A model generated the notes under the pieces. That model worked only from the letters and a program-made list of their open reading frames with translations, searched no databases and was not told where the DNA came from. 64,000 nt of DNA, taken from the NCBI RefSeq assembly GCF_014905175.1, contig NC_057793.1, positions 9,548,001 to 9,612,000 on the forward strand. The letters run 5' to 3'. Position 1 is the stretch's first letter. Every line of letters begins with the position of its first letter. The position numbers were made by a program, and so were the translations under genes. The stretch comes from Aphidius gifuensis. Lineage: Eukaryota > Arthropoda > Insecta > Hymenoptera > Braconidae. Shown here piece by piece: positions 35,624 through 47,636 of this stretch.

Positions 35624-37923
35624 TTAGATATCGTTTATCGCATGGGATATAACCAACCATTTAGATTTAATGATTGATCTACAAGCTGTTTGAAGCTGTA
35701 AAGGACATCCATGTATATGCAAAACAATATTATTATCACGATATATAGTTGCCTTGTCAGCAGCAATAATGGTATTAATTGTCATATGAGTGTTTCTGGC
35801 GTGAAGATGTTCAAGATTTGGACAATTTTTTATAAATTGAATAATACCGACATCAGTAATTTTTTTACACTCGTTACAGATCAAGAAAGTTAATCCCTCT
35901 AATTTTCTAAGAAAACTGTCTGTAACACATTTGAGATAGCTAACATTTAATCTTCGTAATGATTTTATTCTGATTATGGCATCAAGACCTGCTTCAGTAA
36001 TAGATGTGCACCAACTTATATTCAAATACTCGAGATTTTTCAATTCATTGGCAATGGCAATGAGACTACTGTCTTGGAAGTTGTCTGCATATGTCAAATT
36101 TAAATATTCAAGATTTTCTAATTTTGATATCTCATCAAGAGCAGAAGAAACTGGGTCATCAATATCATCATCACCGTCATCGATGATATCATTATTCTCA
36201 TCATCATCAGCATCAACATTATCATTATTCTCATCATCATCAACATTATCATTATCATCAACATTATCATTATCATCAACATCAACATTTTCATCATCAC
36301 CATCATCAACATTATCATCAACATCAGCATTTTCATCATCACCTTCATCAACATTAACACGACCATCGTCACTATAATCGGTATTATCATTACTATCATT
36401 ATCGTAATCACCACCATCGTAATCGTAATCATAATTGTAATTGTCATTATAATCATCATCATAATCATCAGAATCATCGTCATTGGTATCATCATAATCA
36501 TAATCATCATCATTGTTATCATCATAATCATCAACATAATCATCATAATCATCATGATCTACAACACTCAGATGTTTGAGCTTTTTACAATTGTTTACAA
36601 TTGTATTCATTAATTCACTGTTGAAGGTAAAGAACGGATATACCAAAAGTTCAAGATTTTTGAACTCTGCTAATAATTGCGGAAAAGACGTCATGGTTTC
36701 ATCTGTCACATATAAGTATTTTATATTCTTGCAATATTTCACAATTTTAAGGACTAAATCATCAGTAAGTGTCCAGCATAAAGTAAAATCTTTTAAGTTT
36801 TTAAGATTTACCCAGTTTTCAGGTAAAATATGACATAAGTGAACAGAATATCGAATTGGCGTACGAAAATATTTGATATTTTTGCATGTATTGAAAATAG
36901 TATTTGGTGGATTTAGAGTAATACTTTCCCAACCACTGAAACAATAAAAATGTTCCAAATTTACTAGCTGATTGAAAATGTAATCATCTTTAAACATGCA
37001 ATTATTGGTCACCCAAGATTTTTCAAGATCAAGATAAACAAGTGGTATTTGCTCAAATATTTGTTGTATAATATTATCCAAAGTACAGCTCTTTAATGTC
37101 AAGCTGTGGAGATTTTTATACTTTTTTAAATTCTGAAAAATTATTAAAATTAAGTTAAATATATATTAAGGTTACTATTCAATGTATTTATTTATTTTAG
37201 ATTAATATTTATCAACAAGTACTTACGAAAGACACTGGTGTTTTAGAAATTCCGACCAGATGAATCAAATGAATTTCATTGATTTCTTCTGGAAGATTAT
37301 CAAGTATTTCATATTTCAATTTTGTTTTCTCATTACCTCTCAAAGAAGTTATTATTATTTTAATGAATTTCAATTTATCTAACTTTTTAAAAGCTTGAAT
37401 GTAGTCATCAGTATTTACTTTTAATCTCTGATTAAATACGAATTCAAGTTGCGTTAAATTTTTGCAATGTTCACCTATCACTGGCATGATACTCGAGTTG
37501 CAAATTTTTGAAAGAGACAATTCAGTTAAATAAATACCACATTGTAATAATACTTTTTCGACGTATGATTGTGTCAGCAACTTGTCATTATAACTACGAC
37601 CAATTGTATGGCCACATTCGTATTTTTTAATGTTATACCAAGCTAGTTTACAGGCTTTTTTCCATTTTTGACAAACTAAAAAAAAAATATCTCATTATAA
37701 TAATCATATAAATGAAAACATGAGCATTACTTGAAAAAAAAACCGAAATCTTATTTGAAATATTACCTTTTTTCACGGCCATTCTATCCGGTATTGCCAG
37801 CCTCATAAATATTTCTGCTAAAGAATGATTATCCAAGAAGTTGATGACGTCTATGTTTTGGTCAACATCAATAAAAAGTTGTTGTTCTTTCTCAGCATAA
37901 CTAATTTCCTCTGTACTCATCAT
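35624..37923 (-). CDS. F-box / leucine-rich-repeat protein with a long Asp-rich insert
   Basis: Minus-strand exons 37767-37923, 37227-37675 and 35624-37132 give 704 residues. Residues about 25-75 form an F-box (INFLDNHSLAEIFMRLAIPD, then VCQKWKKACKLAWYNIKKY) that would bind Skp1. The rest is a run of AMN1/FBXL-type leucine-rich repeats (for example LENLEYLNLTYADNFQDSSL and LKNLEYLNISWCTSITEAGL), ending in KNCPNLEHLHARNTHMTINT. It could be the substrate-binding subunit of an SCF ubiquitin ligase. Residues about 393-530 are almost entirely Asp, Asn, Tyr, Val and Glu, encoded by GAT/GAC/AAT triplets. The paralogue on the opposite strand (40224-42559) lacks this insert but has exons 1 and 2 of exactly the same length (157 and 449 bp). 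No stops or frameshifts. No substrate is known. Confidence 0.82.
36150..36562 (-). repeat. Trinucleotide-rich Asp/Asn/Tyr tract in the F-box/LRR gene
   Basis: Plus-strand (ATC/ATA)n-like sequence (CATCATCATAATCATCAT and similar) codes on the minus strand for about 138 residues rich in D, N, Y and V. Higher-order repeats such as DNDNVDDNDNVDDDENNDN indicate repeated slippage or unequal exchange. It interrupts the LRR array. Confidence 0.85.
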
Positions 37924-38113
37924 TATTAAATTCTGATAATAAAAAAATAGCTTTATGTTCTATATCAAGAATAATGATAAATTTAAATTATTCAATGAAA
38001 TTTTTTGAATTTAAGAACTATTAAATTAATAGAAAGCAGACATTGTTGAAAAGTTCGATTTTTAAGCAATATGTAAGTGAAGACCCATGCAAAGCTAACA
38101 TTTCGAAGAAACA

Positions 38114-38260
38114 ATGACTGAGGAGAGTATCTATGAGTTGCTAGAAGCTAAATTCACTATGCTCGTAAAACGTACACTGAATACAACAAGTGGGTATGTT
38201 GATGTCGGAGCCAATGTTTTTGTTTTTAATGATCAAAAATTACTTTTTTTTTTAATTAAA
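38114..38260 (+). CDS. Possible small open frame, unrecognised
   Basis: ATG at 38114 opens a 48-codon frame (MTEESIYELLEAKF, then VKRTLNTTSGYVDVGANVFV) closed by TAA. Its amino-acid composition looks more coding-like than the surroundings. It may be an exon or relic of a longer gene. It has no recognised homologue, splice context or neighbour that supports it. Confidence 0.2.
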
Positions 38261-40118
38261 CCACAAGGGAGAAAAAATCTCAAAATTTAATCACACTTTA
38301 TATAGTTCTTGAATTTAAGCAATCTTTAAAGATACTCAATTAAAACACTCAAATACATAAATATATAAATCACTCATTAAAAATGCTTAATTAAAATTTT
38401 TATCACTATATAAATGACAAATTTATAAAATATAAATACCTTTTTTTGTAAATTTTTTTCAAGTTAAAAGTTAAAATGTCAAATGCAGTGTAGTGTCGAC
38501 TAAGTCGACTAGTACAGTATAATCAAGTATGGTAGGGATACGCTGAGTCCAGCTTAACTCTGACTGGACCATCGAGAAGTAAGTCATGCTTATTTTTTTT
38601 AAAAAAAGACCATGGTTTCTGATTTTATCATTTGTTTTGAATATAGAAAAATATATAGATATGAAAAAAAAATATTTTCCTGGAAAAATATAATTATTTT
38701 GCCTCGGAAATATTATTGAAAAAAAGATTATTGAGCTGAGAAAATCAGGGCTTAAATAATTTCGTATGCGAATACTTTCTCAAAAGATGAAAGAATAGAA
38801 TAATTGAAGATATCCTGTTGTGGCGGCTTATATGAAAAAGGTTTTATTATTTTGTAGGCAGTGAAACTCCATTGTGTTAAACTTCACGTGTTAAAATTAG
38901 TGGGCATAATATTAAAACTCGTATAAAAAGAAATATTCCAGTCGAAATTCATAAAATCCAACTGGAAACAGTATTATGTTAAATGAATATTATATATTTA
39001 TTTATAATATTTCTTATTTATGATTAAAAAAAAATTTTTTTTAATTTTTTTAAAAATAATTATTGAGGTAATATAATTAAAAACTGACTTTTTTTTCCAT
39101 TTCAACTACAATAAGCAAGCAACAAAGGTTGATAAGATTAAATCGGATTTGTCTGTATGCAGCCCATATGATCCAAAGCACTCCCACTCCCCTCCACACA
39201 CAACTTTAACATTTGCCGCATCGTGGATCAGCACTGCACTGGAGCATTTATGCTATTCATGCTGCACACTAGCACCGGCTCTGTTATTTTTGGCTTTAAG
39301 TAAAAATATCGTACCAAGTCTAATTATTTAATTATTAACAAAGTTTTATCAATATTGCACGTCAATAAGATAAAATTTTAGGTAAGTTAAAGAAAAAAAG
39401 TATTCATAAATTTAGTAAGTATTTTTTTGATAAATTGATTTATGAGCTTTCTATTTTTTTTTTTTTATTTTTGATCCTTGAAAAACAAAATATAATAATA
39501 TAATAATAATAAAATAATCCAATAAAATCATATATAACGAAAATTAAAATTTTCAATACTCCGGTGGGTTATGTGCAATTATTAGTTAGTGTAATTTTTT
39601 TTTTTTCAAATAAAATATCATATTGTTTAGTCACAACACTACGAAATTTTATCATAAACATATGTTCATCTGTGTGAGTGAGACGAACTAAGCAGGGCTG
39701 CCAACACTGCACGTCGAATCTCCACAAAACATGATTTTGTTGGGTTCCAATGTAAATCGGGAAAAAAACAGCCACATCAAATTTTTTTATTAGAATTCTG
39801 ATAACTCCGTGAGTTTTAAAGATATCGTTTTCAAAATAGCGGCGATTTAAAAATCAAAATAAAAGGAAACTTTTAATTAGTCGGTGCAAATCGATCACGC
39901 TTACAGATAAAAAGTTATTCAATATTTAAAAAAAAAAAAGAAAAAAAGGTTTTTAACATTTTTGACACTGGTAACTCTAATAATTATTTGAGAAGAAATC
40001 GAGAATATACAAATTAAAGAGATTGAAAATACGCTTTTTTTGGTTCTAACACGAAGTGTCTCTGACAGTTACTTAAGAAATGAGAGCGTTTTTTAATTTT
40101 CGGTAGACAAATCCAATA

Positions 40119-40151
40119 CGTAGGTGACGCGAAGCGTCCCACCTACGTAAT
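40119..40151. repeat. Nested hairpin TACGTAGGTG ... CACCTACGTA
   Basis: Near-perfect stem: ACGTAGGTG pairs with CACCTACGT, and inside it ACGC pairs with GCGT around a GAA loop. A related hairpin (GTAGGC TTC GCCTAC) lies at about 54936-54953. Each follows several hundred bases of non-coding sequence of similar style. It may mark the end of a transposable-element family; this is an inference. Confidence 0.5.
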
Positions 40152-40223
40152 AATATAAAAATTTCTACTATTTCCTCAGTTTATTCTATATAAATTTTTT
40201 AATAAATATTTTCAGAATTTATA

Positions 40224-42559
40224 ATGGAAACTGCAGTAAACAATTGTCCTATTAAGGAAGAACAACAACTTTTCGACGATGTTGACAGGAAAATGGATGT
40301 CATCAACTGTCTTAAAAATGATTTATCATCACAACCATCCATGCCACTATCAATATCTAAAAAAGTAGCTAAAAAAGAAGGTAATAATTGAAGTATAGTT
40401 GCAATTTTCCATGTAGTATGTCAATTTATTACGTATTTTTATTTTTTTTTATTTAAATATTATTTTTCAATTTTTTAGTTGGTCCCGAATGGATAGAGCC
40501 TATTAAAGTAGCTTGCCGCAACACTAAAAAGTACGAGTGTAGTCGTTCAATTGGGGGTGTTTATTGTAACCGTATGTTGACACAATCATATGTTGAAAAA
40601 ATATTATTTGAATCAGGTGTTTATTTGAAAGAATTGTCTCTTTCAAAAACTTGCAACTCAAGTATCATGCCAATAGTTGCTGAACACTGTAAAAATTTAA
40701 CAAAACTTGAATTTGTTCATGATGGTGATTTAAAAATGAATACCAATGACTACGTTGAAGCGTTTACAAAATTAAAAAAATTGAAATTTATCAAAATCAA
40801 ATTAATTCATATGGATTGGTGTCACAGAAGAAAGTTTCCCTATGAAGCAATCAGTTATCTACCAGAAGAAATGAATGAAATTCATTTAATCCATGAACAA
40901 GGCCTATCCAAAAAAGCAGTGTTTTTTGTAAGTTAATTTTCTCAATTAATTAATTTATTCAAATCATATTGTCGCCTCAGTAACGATAGGCCGAAAGTGC
41001 CATTTAATAAAAAAATACATTGTTTAATTTAAATGGGAGTATATTTTTTTTTATTGTAGAATCATAATTTTTAATGAATTTAAGGTAGAATATAAGTCTA
41101 ATAGTTGGATGACTTTTTGTGTTAAAAAAGCACACTCCGACTCATGCTTCCATTAAATAAATTTCAGCCCTCTCTATAGATTTACCAAATAGACAATTAT
41201 TCTAGCTAAAAAAACTCAAAGAAATCGAGACAAGGGAATTAAAGTTAACTTGTATTTACATTCAACGTGGAGAGCATTTTTAAAAAATAAATAATTAAAT
41301 AACAAATAGGCGTTTGTCCTCTATCTTAAAGTATAGCGCTTATGAAAACCTACACCTTTTTGTTACTAAGGTGACGATTTAATAAATTCTATTCTATTTT
41401 TCAGGATTTGAAAAGATTCAAAAATCTTCACAGTTTGACATTAAGTAGCTGCACTCTGAACGAAATTCTTCAAGCAATTTCAGAAAAAACAACACTAATA
41501 TATCTCGACCTTATTAATTTTCGCGTTACAAAAAATTGTTCATTCAATATTGGTGATATATTCAATGAACTTGTGAATTTAGAGCACATTGGTATTACAA
41601 TAAACAAATTAACTTCGAATGTACCTACTTGTATTCTGAATACATGCAAAAAAATAAGATATCTTGAATTACCATCGTGCAACAATTGGAAGCAACCTAA
41701 GATTTCAATTGGAAAGTGGGGATACCTCAAGAACTTAGAGCATCTCACTATTACTTGGGAAATTACCAATGAAATTGCAATTAAACTTGTTAAATATTGC
41801 AAAAAATTGAAATACCTAGATATCTCGAGGATAGTAATAATAACACAGACTGCTTTGCGAGAGCTTACAAAGTTAAAAAATCTTGAATGTTTAAAAGTAG
41901 GTGAAATATTTTCCCCCTATGCAAAAACAATAATTGCAATATCAATTAATTGTAAAAAACTTAAAATTCTAAGAATTTATCGTTTGTTTAATAGTATTTC
42001 CTTTGATCTTGCACAACCTTTACGTCCATCGGTTCTTGAACATTTATTAAAATTGCGATATCTTGAACAATTAGATTTGACATGGGTATTTATAAATGAA
42101 TTTCAGGCAACAAATTTTATTGCTAACATTGATATATGTAAAAATCTGACAAAATTGGATATAACTGGTTGCAGATATTTTAATGAATCAACTCTCATTG
42201 CTTTAGCCAACTCTAAATCTTTTAAAGAATTGAAGGTTGCTTATGGTTTCAATGTAACAGACAATTTTATCTCCAAGTTGAAAGGATTACAATGTTTTGA
42301 TTGTACAGGTTGCAAAAAAATTACTGATGCTGGTGTCATTCAATTGATAAATAATTGTCCTGATCTTGAAAATCTTAATCTCCGGAGAACTTATATTACG
42401 ATTGATACAATTATTGGTGCCTCTAAGGCAACCAAAAATCGTATAAATAATATTATTCTGGCTATAGACGTTGAATGGATACTCAGAGAACCGTTCAAGA
42501 AACTAAATAAATCTATATGGTTGGCTCTTGTTCATTTTCATGGAAACATCAGACTATGA
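40224..42559 (+). CDS. Leucine-rich-repeat protein, F-box/LRR paralogue with eroded F-box
   Basis: Exons 40224-40380, 40479-40927 and 41405-42559 give 586 residues. Exons 1 and 2 have exactly the lengths of the minus-strand paralogue (157 and 449 bp) and the same N-terminal plan (EEQQLFDDVDRKMDVINCL). The F-box core is degraded, though: LSSQPSMPLSISKKVAKKE replaces LAEIFMRLAIPDRMAVKKV, and the following C..W segment is also altered. The LRR part is intact and FBXL-like (LKKLKFIKIKLI, LKYLDISRIVIITQTALREL, FNVTDNFISKLKGLQCFDC, then TGCKKITDAGVIQLINNCPD). Skp1 binding is therefore doubtful, and the protein may have become a stand-alone LRR protein. The 3' end of this gene (from 42209) is copied in the segmental duplication at 47976. 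The start ATG is the first in the exon; the sequence just upstream contains a TTTTCAG acceptor-like site. Confidence 0.8.
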
Positions 42560-43400
42560 TTTAATTTTTATTTAATCCATTTAATAAATTACTTCAGTGC
42601 TTTGACCAAATTAAAATGCATTATTATGTAAATCTTTAAAAAAAAAAAAAAAATCACCAGTTTATGAAATAAGTCAATGTTCATTGATCAGTCTTTGATT
42701 TATTTTATTTTAAAATAAATTATTATAAATATTTAATATTAATATAAAATATTTGTAGTCTATGAAAGACAGAGAATTTCTAAATATATATAAAACTAAC
42801 AATCAACTAAATAATATTGTTTAAAAAAAACTGCATTAAATTAATTAATATTTTCTGTTCATAAAAAAAAAAAAAAAAATAATATTATATTAAATTCTCC
42901 TAGCTAGTAGCTACGTTGTTTTTATTATGAAATTTAGGTAAGAATAAATTGTTTTCTTTACGTAAAGATACCTTTTGATATTTGTTTGTTATTAAAAAAA
43001 AAAATAAACCTCAATTTTCGACTGTTATTTTTAGTTAAATAAACACAAATCAAAAATTTTAACAATTTTATTTATTGCTTATAAATTTTACAGTGGTACC
43101 ACAAAGTCCGATGTAAAATTAAATTACAATTATTTCGAAACACTTTGATAATAAATTTGTCACAATAAATTCGTAGGAAAATAAAATTCATATAAAAACG
43201 TTTTAATTTTTTTGTTACTAGTTTTTTAACAAATAATTATATTATTTATTTTAGAAACGAACAACAACAACAAAAACGTTATAAGGAATATTTTTTTCCA
43301 AACGCAGTGATTGAAATCAACTCGGAAATTCAATATGATGATTGAACACTTTTTTTACATATATAATTAAAAAATGAAATTAAAAATAAAAAAAAAAAAA
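42560..43400. other. 3' flank of the LRR gene, no gene seen
   Basis: AT-rich non-coding sequence duplicated at 48324-49135 with small differences. The ACAGTGGTACCACAAAGTCC segment is shared exactly. Nothing coding recognised. Confidence 0.5.
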
Positions 43401-44653
43401 AGATAGTCAAGTTCCCCAAGGTGCACCCTGAGTGTTCCGTAGGATTTTTTATTTTTTTTTTTGTTGTTTGATTTGTTTTTTCATTTTGTTGTAAAATAAA
43501 TGGCTTTTTTTTTTGTTATTTTCTAATGTTGTTTATTTCTGTTTTTAATACAAAAAAATAAACCACCGAAAATTTCAAAAATATCGGAGTCTACAAATAA
43601 AGCGTCGTCGATTGAATCATTGCCGGATCCGATGCGTCAATATTTGAAATTGGGCCCTATCGAAAAATGGAAATATAAAATCTAATAAGGCCCAAAAATT
43701 GAAAATAAATATGGTAATTGCTTTTGGGAAGAAAAAACATAAATTTCATTTTAACATCAACTAATTCGGTTCGGCGGTTCAAAAATATCTTGCAAAACAA
43801 ATTTGACACTACATTTTTGTTTAATAAAAAAATAAACGACCGAAAACTTAAAAAATATCGTCGAGTCTAAACATGAAGCGTCGTCGATTGAATCATTGCC
43901 GGATCCGATCCGTCAATATTTGAAATTGGGCCCTGTCGAAAAATGCGGATATTATATCTAATAAGGCCCAAAAATTGAAAATAAATATAATGATCGCTTT
44001 TGGAAAAAAAACCCATAAATTTCATTTAACATCAACTAATTCGGTTCGGCGGTTCAAAAAATATCTTGCAAAAACCAATTCTGACACTACATTTTGTTTA
44101 ATAATAAACGACCAAATTCAAAAATATCGTAGAGTCTACAGATGAAGCGTCGTCGATTGAATCATTGCCGGATCGATCCGTCAATATTTGAAATGGGCCC
44201 TATCGAAAAATGAAATATTAAAATCTAATAAGGCCCAAAAATTGAAAATAAATATGATAATTGCTTTTGAAGAAAAAACATAAAAATTTCATTTAACATC
44301 AACTAATTCGGTTCGGCGGTTCAATAAATATCTTGCAAAAACAAATTCTGACACTACATTTTGTTTAAATGTAAACGACAAAAACTTCAAAAATATCGGA
44401 GAGTCTACAGATGAAGCGTCGTCGGTGGATCATTGCCGGATCCGATCCGTCAATATTTGAAATTGGGCCCTGTAAATGGCACTATCACAACTGATAAGGG
44501 CCAAAATTGAAAATAAATACGATGATTGCTTTTGGGAAAAAATGGAACCTAATGGGCTTCATAGAAGCCAATTCGATTCATAACTTTTATTTTTATCGCG
44601 AAATAACAAAAAGTCACAGAAAAGCGAAAACATAAGTGTCCTACGGAACACTA
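43401..44653. mobile_element. Tandem-repeat element inserted in duplication copy 1 (copy B)
   Basis: The left end reads GATAGTCAAGTTCCCCAAGG, TGCACCCTGAGTGTTCCGTAGGA. The right end reads GTCCTACGGAACACT, so AGTGTTCCGTAGGA is a terminal or subterminal inverted repeat. The interior has about four direct repeats of roughly 265-280 bp (TAAGGCCCAAAAATTG at about 43687, 43964, 44229, 44497), each with GAAGCGTCGTCGATTGAATC. Copy 2 of the duplication has the empty site at about 49122-49150 (AAAAATAAAAAAAAAATAAA then CTATTTAAATG), so the insertion boundaries are visible. It landed in or near an A-run. No protein-coding capacity. Same family as 4052-5287. Confidence 0.88.
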
Positions 44654-45495
44654 AAAAATAAACTATTTAAATGAAATAATTGTTTAGGCCAGAGACAGTT
44701 TAAAAATAAAATGAAATTCAGTTTTATACAAAAAATTTAACTTATCAATTTTGATGAATGAAATAAAACTTTTACGTTACAAAACTGTACTTTTTTTTTT
44801 TATTTTTTAATATAAAACAAATAAAAAATACTTTAGTTTAAAAATATTATAGCATTAATACTTTTGGTTTTTGCCTTTTTTTTTGTCGAATAAACTAAAA
44901 GAGATGAAGAAAATTTCCCACTACGCGCTAATATAACAAAGTCATAACAAGGGTGATCTCATTAATAATGAACAACAATTATGAAAATTATTATTATCCC
45001 GACAGCTTTATGAGCAATTTTTTTTTTTTTCAATATTATTGATTAATTATTCTATCTATTTATTAGTTATTGTATATGGTAAGTTATATTGATCGTGAAC
45101 TTGGTGGTACTTTTTATTGAACGTTCATCAAAGCTTAATATGCAGTGACGATTGGTGACGATAGTGCTCGTTGGTCAATGATCAACCACGGTAACCAACT
45201 ATTATAATTTATAATATTATTTTCAAAATATATTCACACTGTAAAAAAAAAAATAATTAGTTTTACCATGTTACCATAGTACTGAGAGACGTTTTCGGAA
45301 ATATGGTTTACTATGTTGGCATGATCATACGTTTTTATTTGAATAATGATTTTATTACAAAATAATTGTTTTCAATCGATACACGATGTCAATATTATTA
45401 TCAAGTTAACCAGACTGAATTCTTAAAACTATTCTATTTTTAAATTTCTGTCTTTTTTTTTTTTTTTTAATTAAACATGGTAGTTAAAAGTTTAT
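44654..45495. other. 3' flank of Ig gene copy 1
   Basis: Non-coding, duplicated at about 49135-49974. It contains a TGACGATTGGTGACGATAGT direct repeat near 45150. No gene recognised. Confidence 0.45.
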
Positions 45496-46736
45496 TTAAA
45501 AGTCGAATTTCGTGTGATATAGCATACTTTCTGTACGTCCATCCAATGTTATTGAACAAGTAAAATCAACGGGAGCATCGAAATATCTTGGATTGGTTAT
45601 GATAAAACCTTTTCGAGGATCAAATTTAATACCATTTGTCTCATTAATTGCAAGTTCCTACAAATAAAAACAATGTACCAAAATTAGCAATAATAATAAT
45701 AATATTAAAGTTATAATATTCTTGAAAAATATAAAAAATTTTTTATTGTATTTTATTAATTTATCAATTACCTGTGAGCCTTTAAATAATTTCACATTGT
45801 AGCATGGTGAGGTTGGTACACAAGGAATTTTCATAGAGGAGCGATCGAAAATTTTAAGTGTTTTTTCAGATGCCTTCGCCAAAAAGAAACGTTCTTTTGC
45901 TAAAAATAAATAAAAAATAAATATTAGAATAATAATTTTTAAATAAAAGGAATACTTATTTTTAAAAACTCACTTTTAACCCATATATACATACGAGTAA
46001 GATAATAACTATTGAAACATACATAATCTCCTCCATCCCACATCGATACATTTTTTTTTTTCAAATATAATGTTGTATTGTCGTTTGATTTTTCATAACT
46101 CATACCAAACTCATCCGTGAATGGTACCTTGATACCAAAAAATAACAAATGTCAGGCTTATAAAACAATAACAAGTTGGTTTTTGTTTTTTTTTCAATAA
46201 TTATTAATCATTAATTAAAATATGTCTTACTTTATAAGGATTTATTTCAGAATTATTTATATAAAATGAAAGAGTACTGCGGTTATTTTCATTATCTGAA
46301 CATGAACATACAAGTCGATCATTTTCATTTAATACAGCTGTGTCCTTGCTTACCATCCCTGTACATTTGAAAATCAATTCTGAAAATATTTTTTTCAATA
46401 TAACATTTATTATTATTTGTATCTTTTTTTTTTTATTTTTTTTCTATTTTATCATCAATATCATAATAAAATTATATTAGTTATAATGGCAAGATAAGAC
46501 AAAAAACATGTTGTCTCGGATATGATAATATCTCCGTTATAATTAAACTTTAAAAATCAATTGAAAAAAAAAAAAGTTTATTAATATTTAAATTATCCAT
46601 TTTTTAAGATTTATAACAATTTCATCATCACTAATTTACCATGTTTGTTACTTAATTTAAAAAATTAATTATACTCACTAAAATCTCCTTCTAAAAACAA
46701 TAAAGAAAAACACAATAATTGAAATATCAAATTCAT
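45496..46736 (-). CDS. Secreted two-Ig-domain VEGFR-like protein, copy 1
   Basis: Minus-strand exons 46679-46736, 46231-46379, 45974-46127, 45772-45899 and 45496-45657 give 216 residues. Exon 1 is a signal peptide (MNLIFQLLCFSLLFLEGD). Residues about 20-120 form a first Ig domain with cysteines in LIFKCTG, LVCSCSD and GGDYVCFN, and the pattern SMWDGGDYVCF expected before an Ig F-strand Cys. Residues about 121-216 form a second Ig domain: MKIPCVPTSPCYNVKLFKG, then FDPRKGFIITNPRYFDAPVD and FTCSITLDGR. The IPC..TSP and (F/Y)D.RKGFII signatures are those of domain 2 of VEGF/PDGF-family receptor tyrosine kinases (insect Pvr). The protein stops right after domain 2: no further Ig domains, membrane span or kinase. 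A soluble ligand-binding decoy is a reasonable inference, and host-directed secretion (venom or teratocyte) is only a hypothesis. All introns are short and GT-AG. Confidence 0.78.
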
Positions 46737-47615
46737 ATTGATTATAAATAAAATTAACACAAAATATTAAGTAGCCAACACGTGTTTAGCAGGTGAGACT
46801 CTAGGATGCACTAGGAATTGAGATGCACTAGGGTCTAGGACGCACTGAGAAATAAGGAAATAAGAACCTTGAATGCTTTGAGGGCTTTGAGGTACTTTGG
46901 GCAACTTTAGGTCCAGTTGGCAATACTGCTTTGGGTCCTTGTCGAAGCACTCTTTACTCAAGTCGATAAAAAAAAAACTTTAATTACTTTGGTTTTTTAT
47001 TTATTTTATTCATTATTAATTTTTATTAATTTTTTTTCAAATCTCAAACTAAACTTAGGGTTAAAAGTAAATCCCAAATCATATATTATTTTTGCCATTC
47101 ATGTATCGAAACCTCGATTTTCGATGCATGCGTTCAGCCTTGAAAACGGCATATTCCGGAACTTCTCCTGTCGAAAAAATTCTATGTAGAGTCTCATCTG
47201 CTAAAACACGTGTTGGCTACTCAATATTTTGTGTTTATTTTGTTTTTAATCAAAATGAATTTGATATTTCAAATCTTGTGTTTTTCTTTATTGTTTTTAG
47301 AAGGAGATTTTAGTGAGTATAATTACTTTTTTAAATTAAGTTACAAACATGGTAAATTAGAGATGATGAAATTGTTATAAATCTTAAAAAATGGATAATT
47401 TAAATATTAATAAACTTTTTTTTTTTCAATTGATTTTTAAAATTTAATTATAACTAATATAATTTGTAAAGTAGTGCAAATAGCATGGTTCTTTACCACG
47501 TTAACTTGGACCCACGTGTGAGTTGCTTGCATCGACAGTAACTCTGTGCAGTCAAGTTCACATGATTTTTTTTTTTTTTGTTTTTTGATATAATTATATT
47601 GATGATAAAATAGAA
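46430..47615. repeat. Inverted duplication of the Ig-gene promoter, exon 1 and intron 1 (copy 1)
   Basis: The left arm (about 46430-46800, minus sense) and right arm (about 47190-47615, plus sense) are the same sequence head to head. Both carry GTGTTGGCTACT, the signal-peptide exon beginning ATGAATTTGATATTTCAA, the donor AGTGAGTATAAT and the intronic stretch TTAATAAACTTTTTTTTTTT. About 390 bp of unpaired spacer lies between them. The plus-sense copy of exon 1 at 47255-47312 differs (TTTCAAATCTTGTG instead of TTTCAATTATTGTG), which changes its frame, and no downstream Ig exons follow it. It is a dead copy of the 5' end. Confidence 0.8.
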
Positions 47616-47636
47616 AAAAAAATAAAAAAAAAAAAT

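Larger units (their letters stand above)
37924..40223. other. Divergent intergenic region of the F-box/LRR pair
   Basis: About 2.3 kb between two head-to-head paralogues. It contains a 48-codon open frame at 38114-38260 (begins MTEESIYELLEAKF) that I do not recognise. It also holds less AT-rich patches at 38480-38590 and 39150-39310, and a strong hairpin at 40119-40151 just upstream of the plus-strand gene. The segment 39780-40150 has the sequence style of a non-coding repeat. No complete gene was recognised. Confidence 0.4.

Noticed and set aside
36118..36555. Met/Ile-rich frame opposite and beside the Asp-rich tract
   Set aside because: By-product of the GAT/ATC triplet repeat in another frame of the F-box/LRR gene.
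39149..39331. 60-codon frame with Ser/His/Pro-rich then Leu/Ala-rich residues
   Set aside because: No recognised domain and an isolated GC-richer patch next to repeat-like DNA; chance open frame.
47255..47312. Plus-strand signal-peptide exon as a separate gene
   Set aside because: It is the inverted copy of Ig exon 1 with a frame-changing difference and is not followed by any Ig exon.
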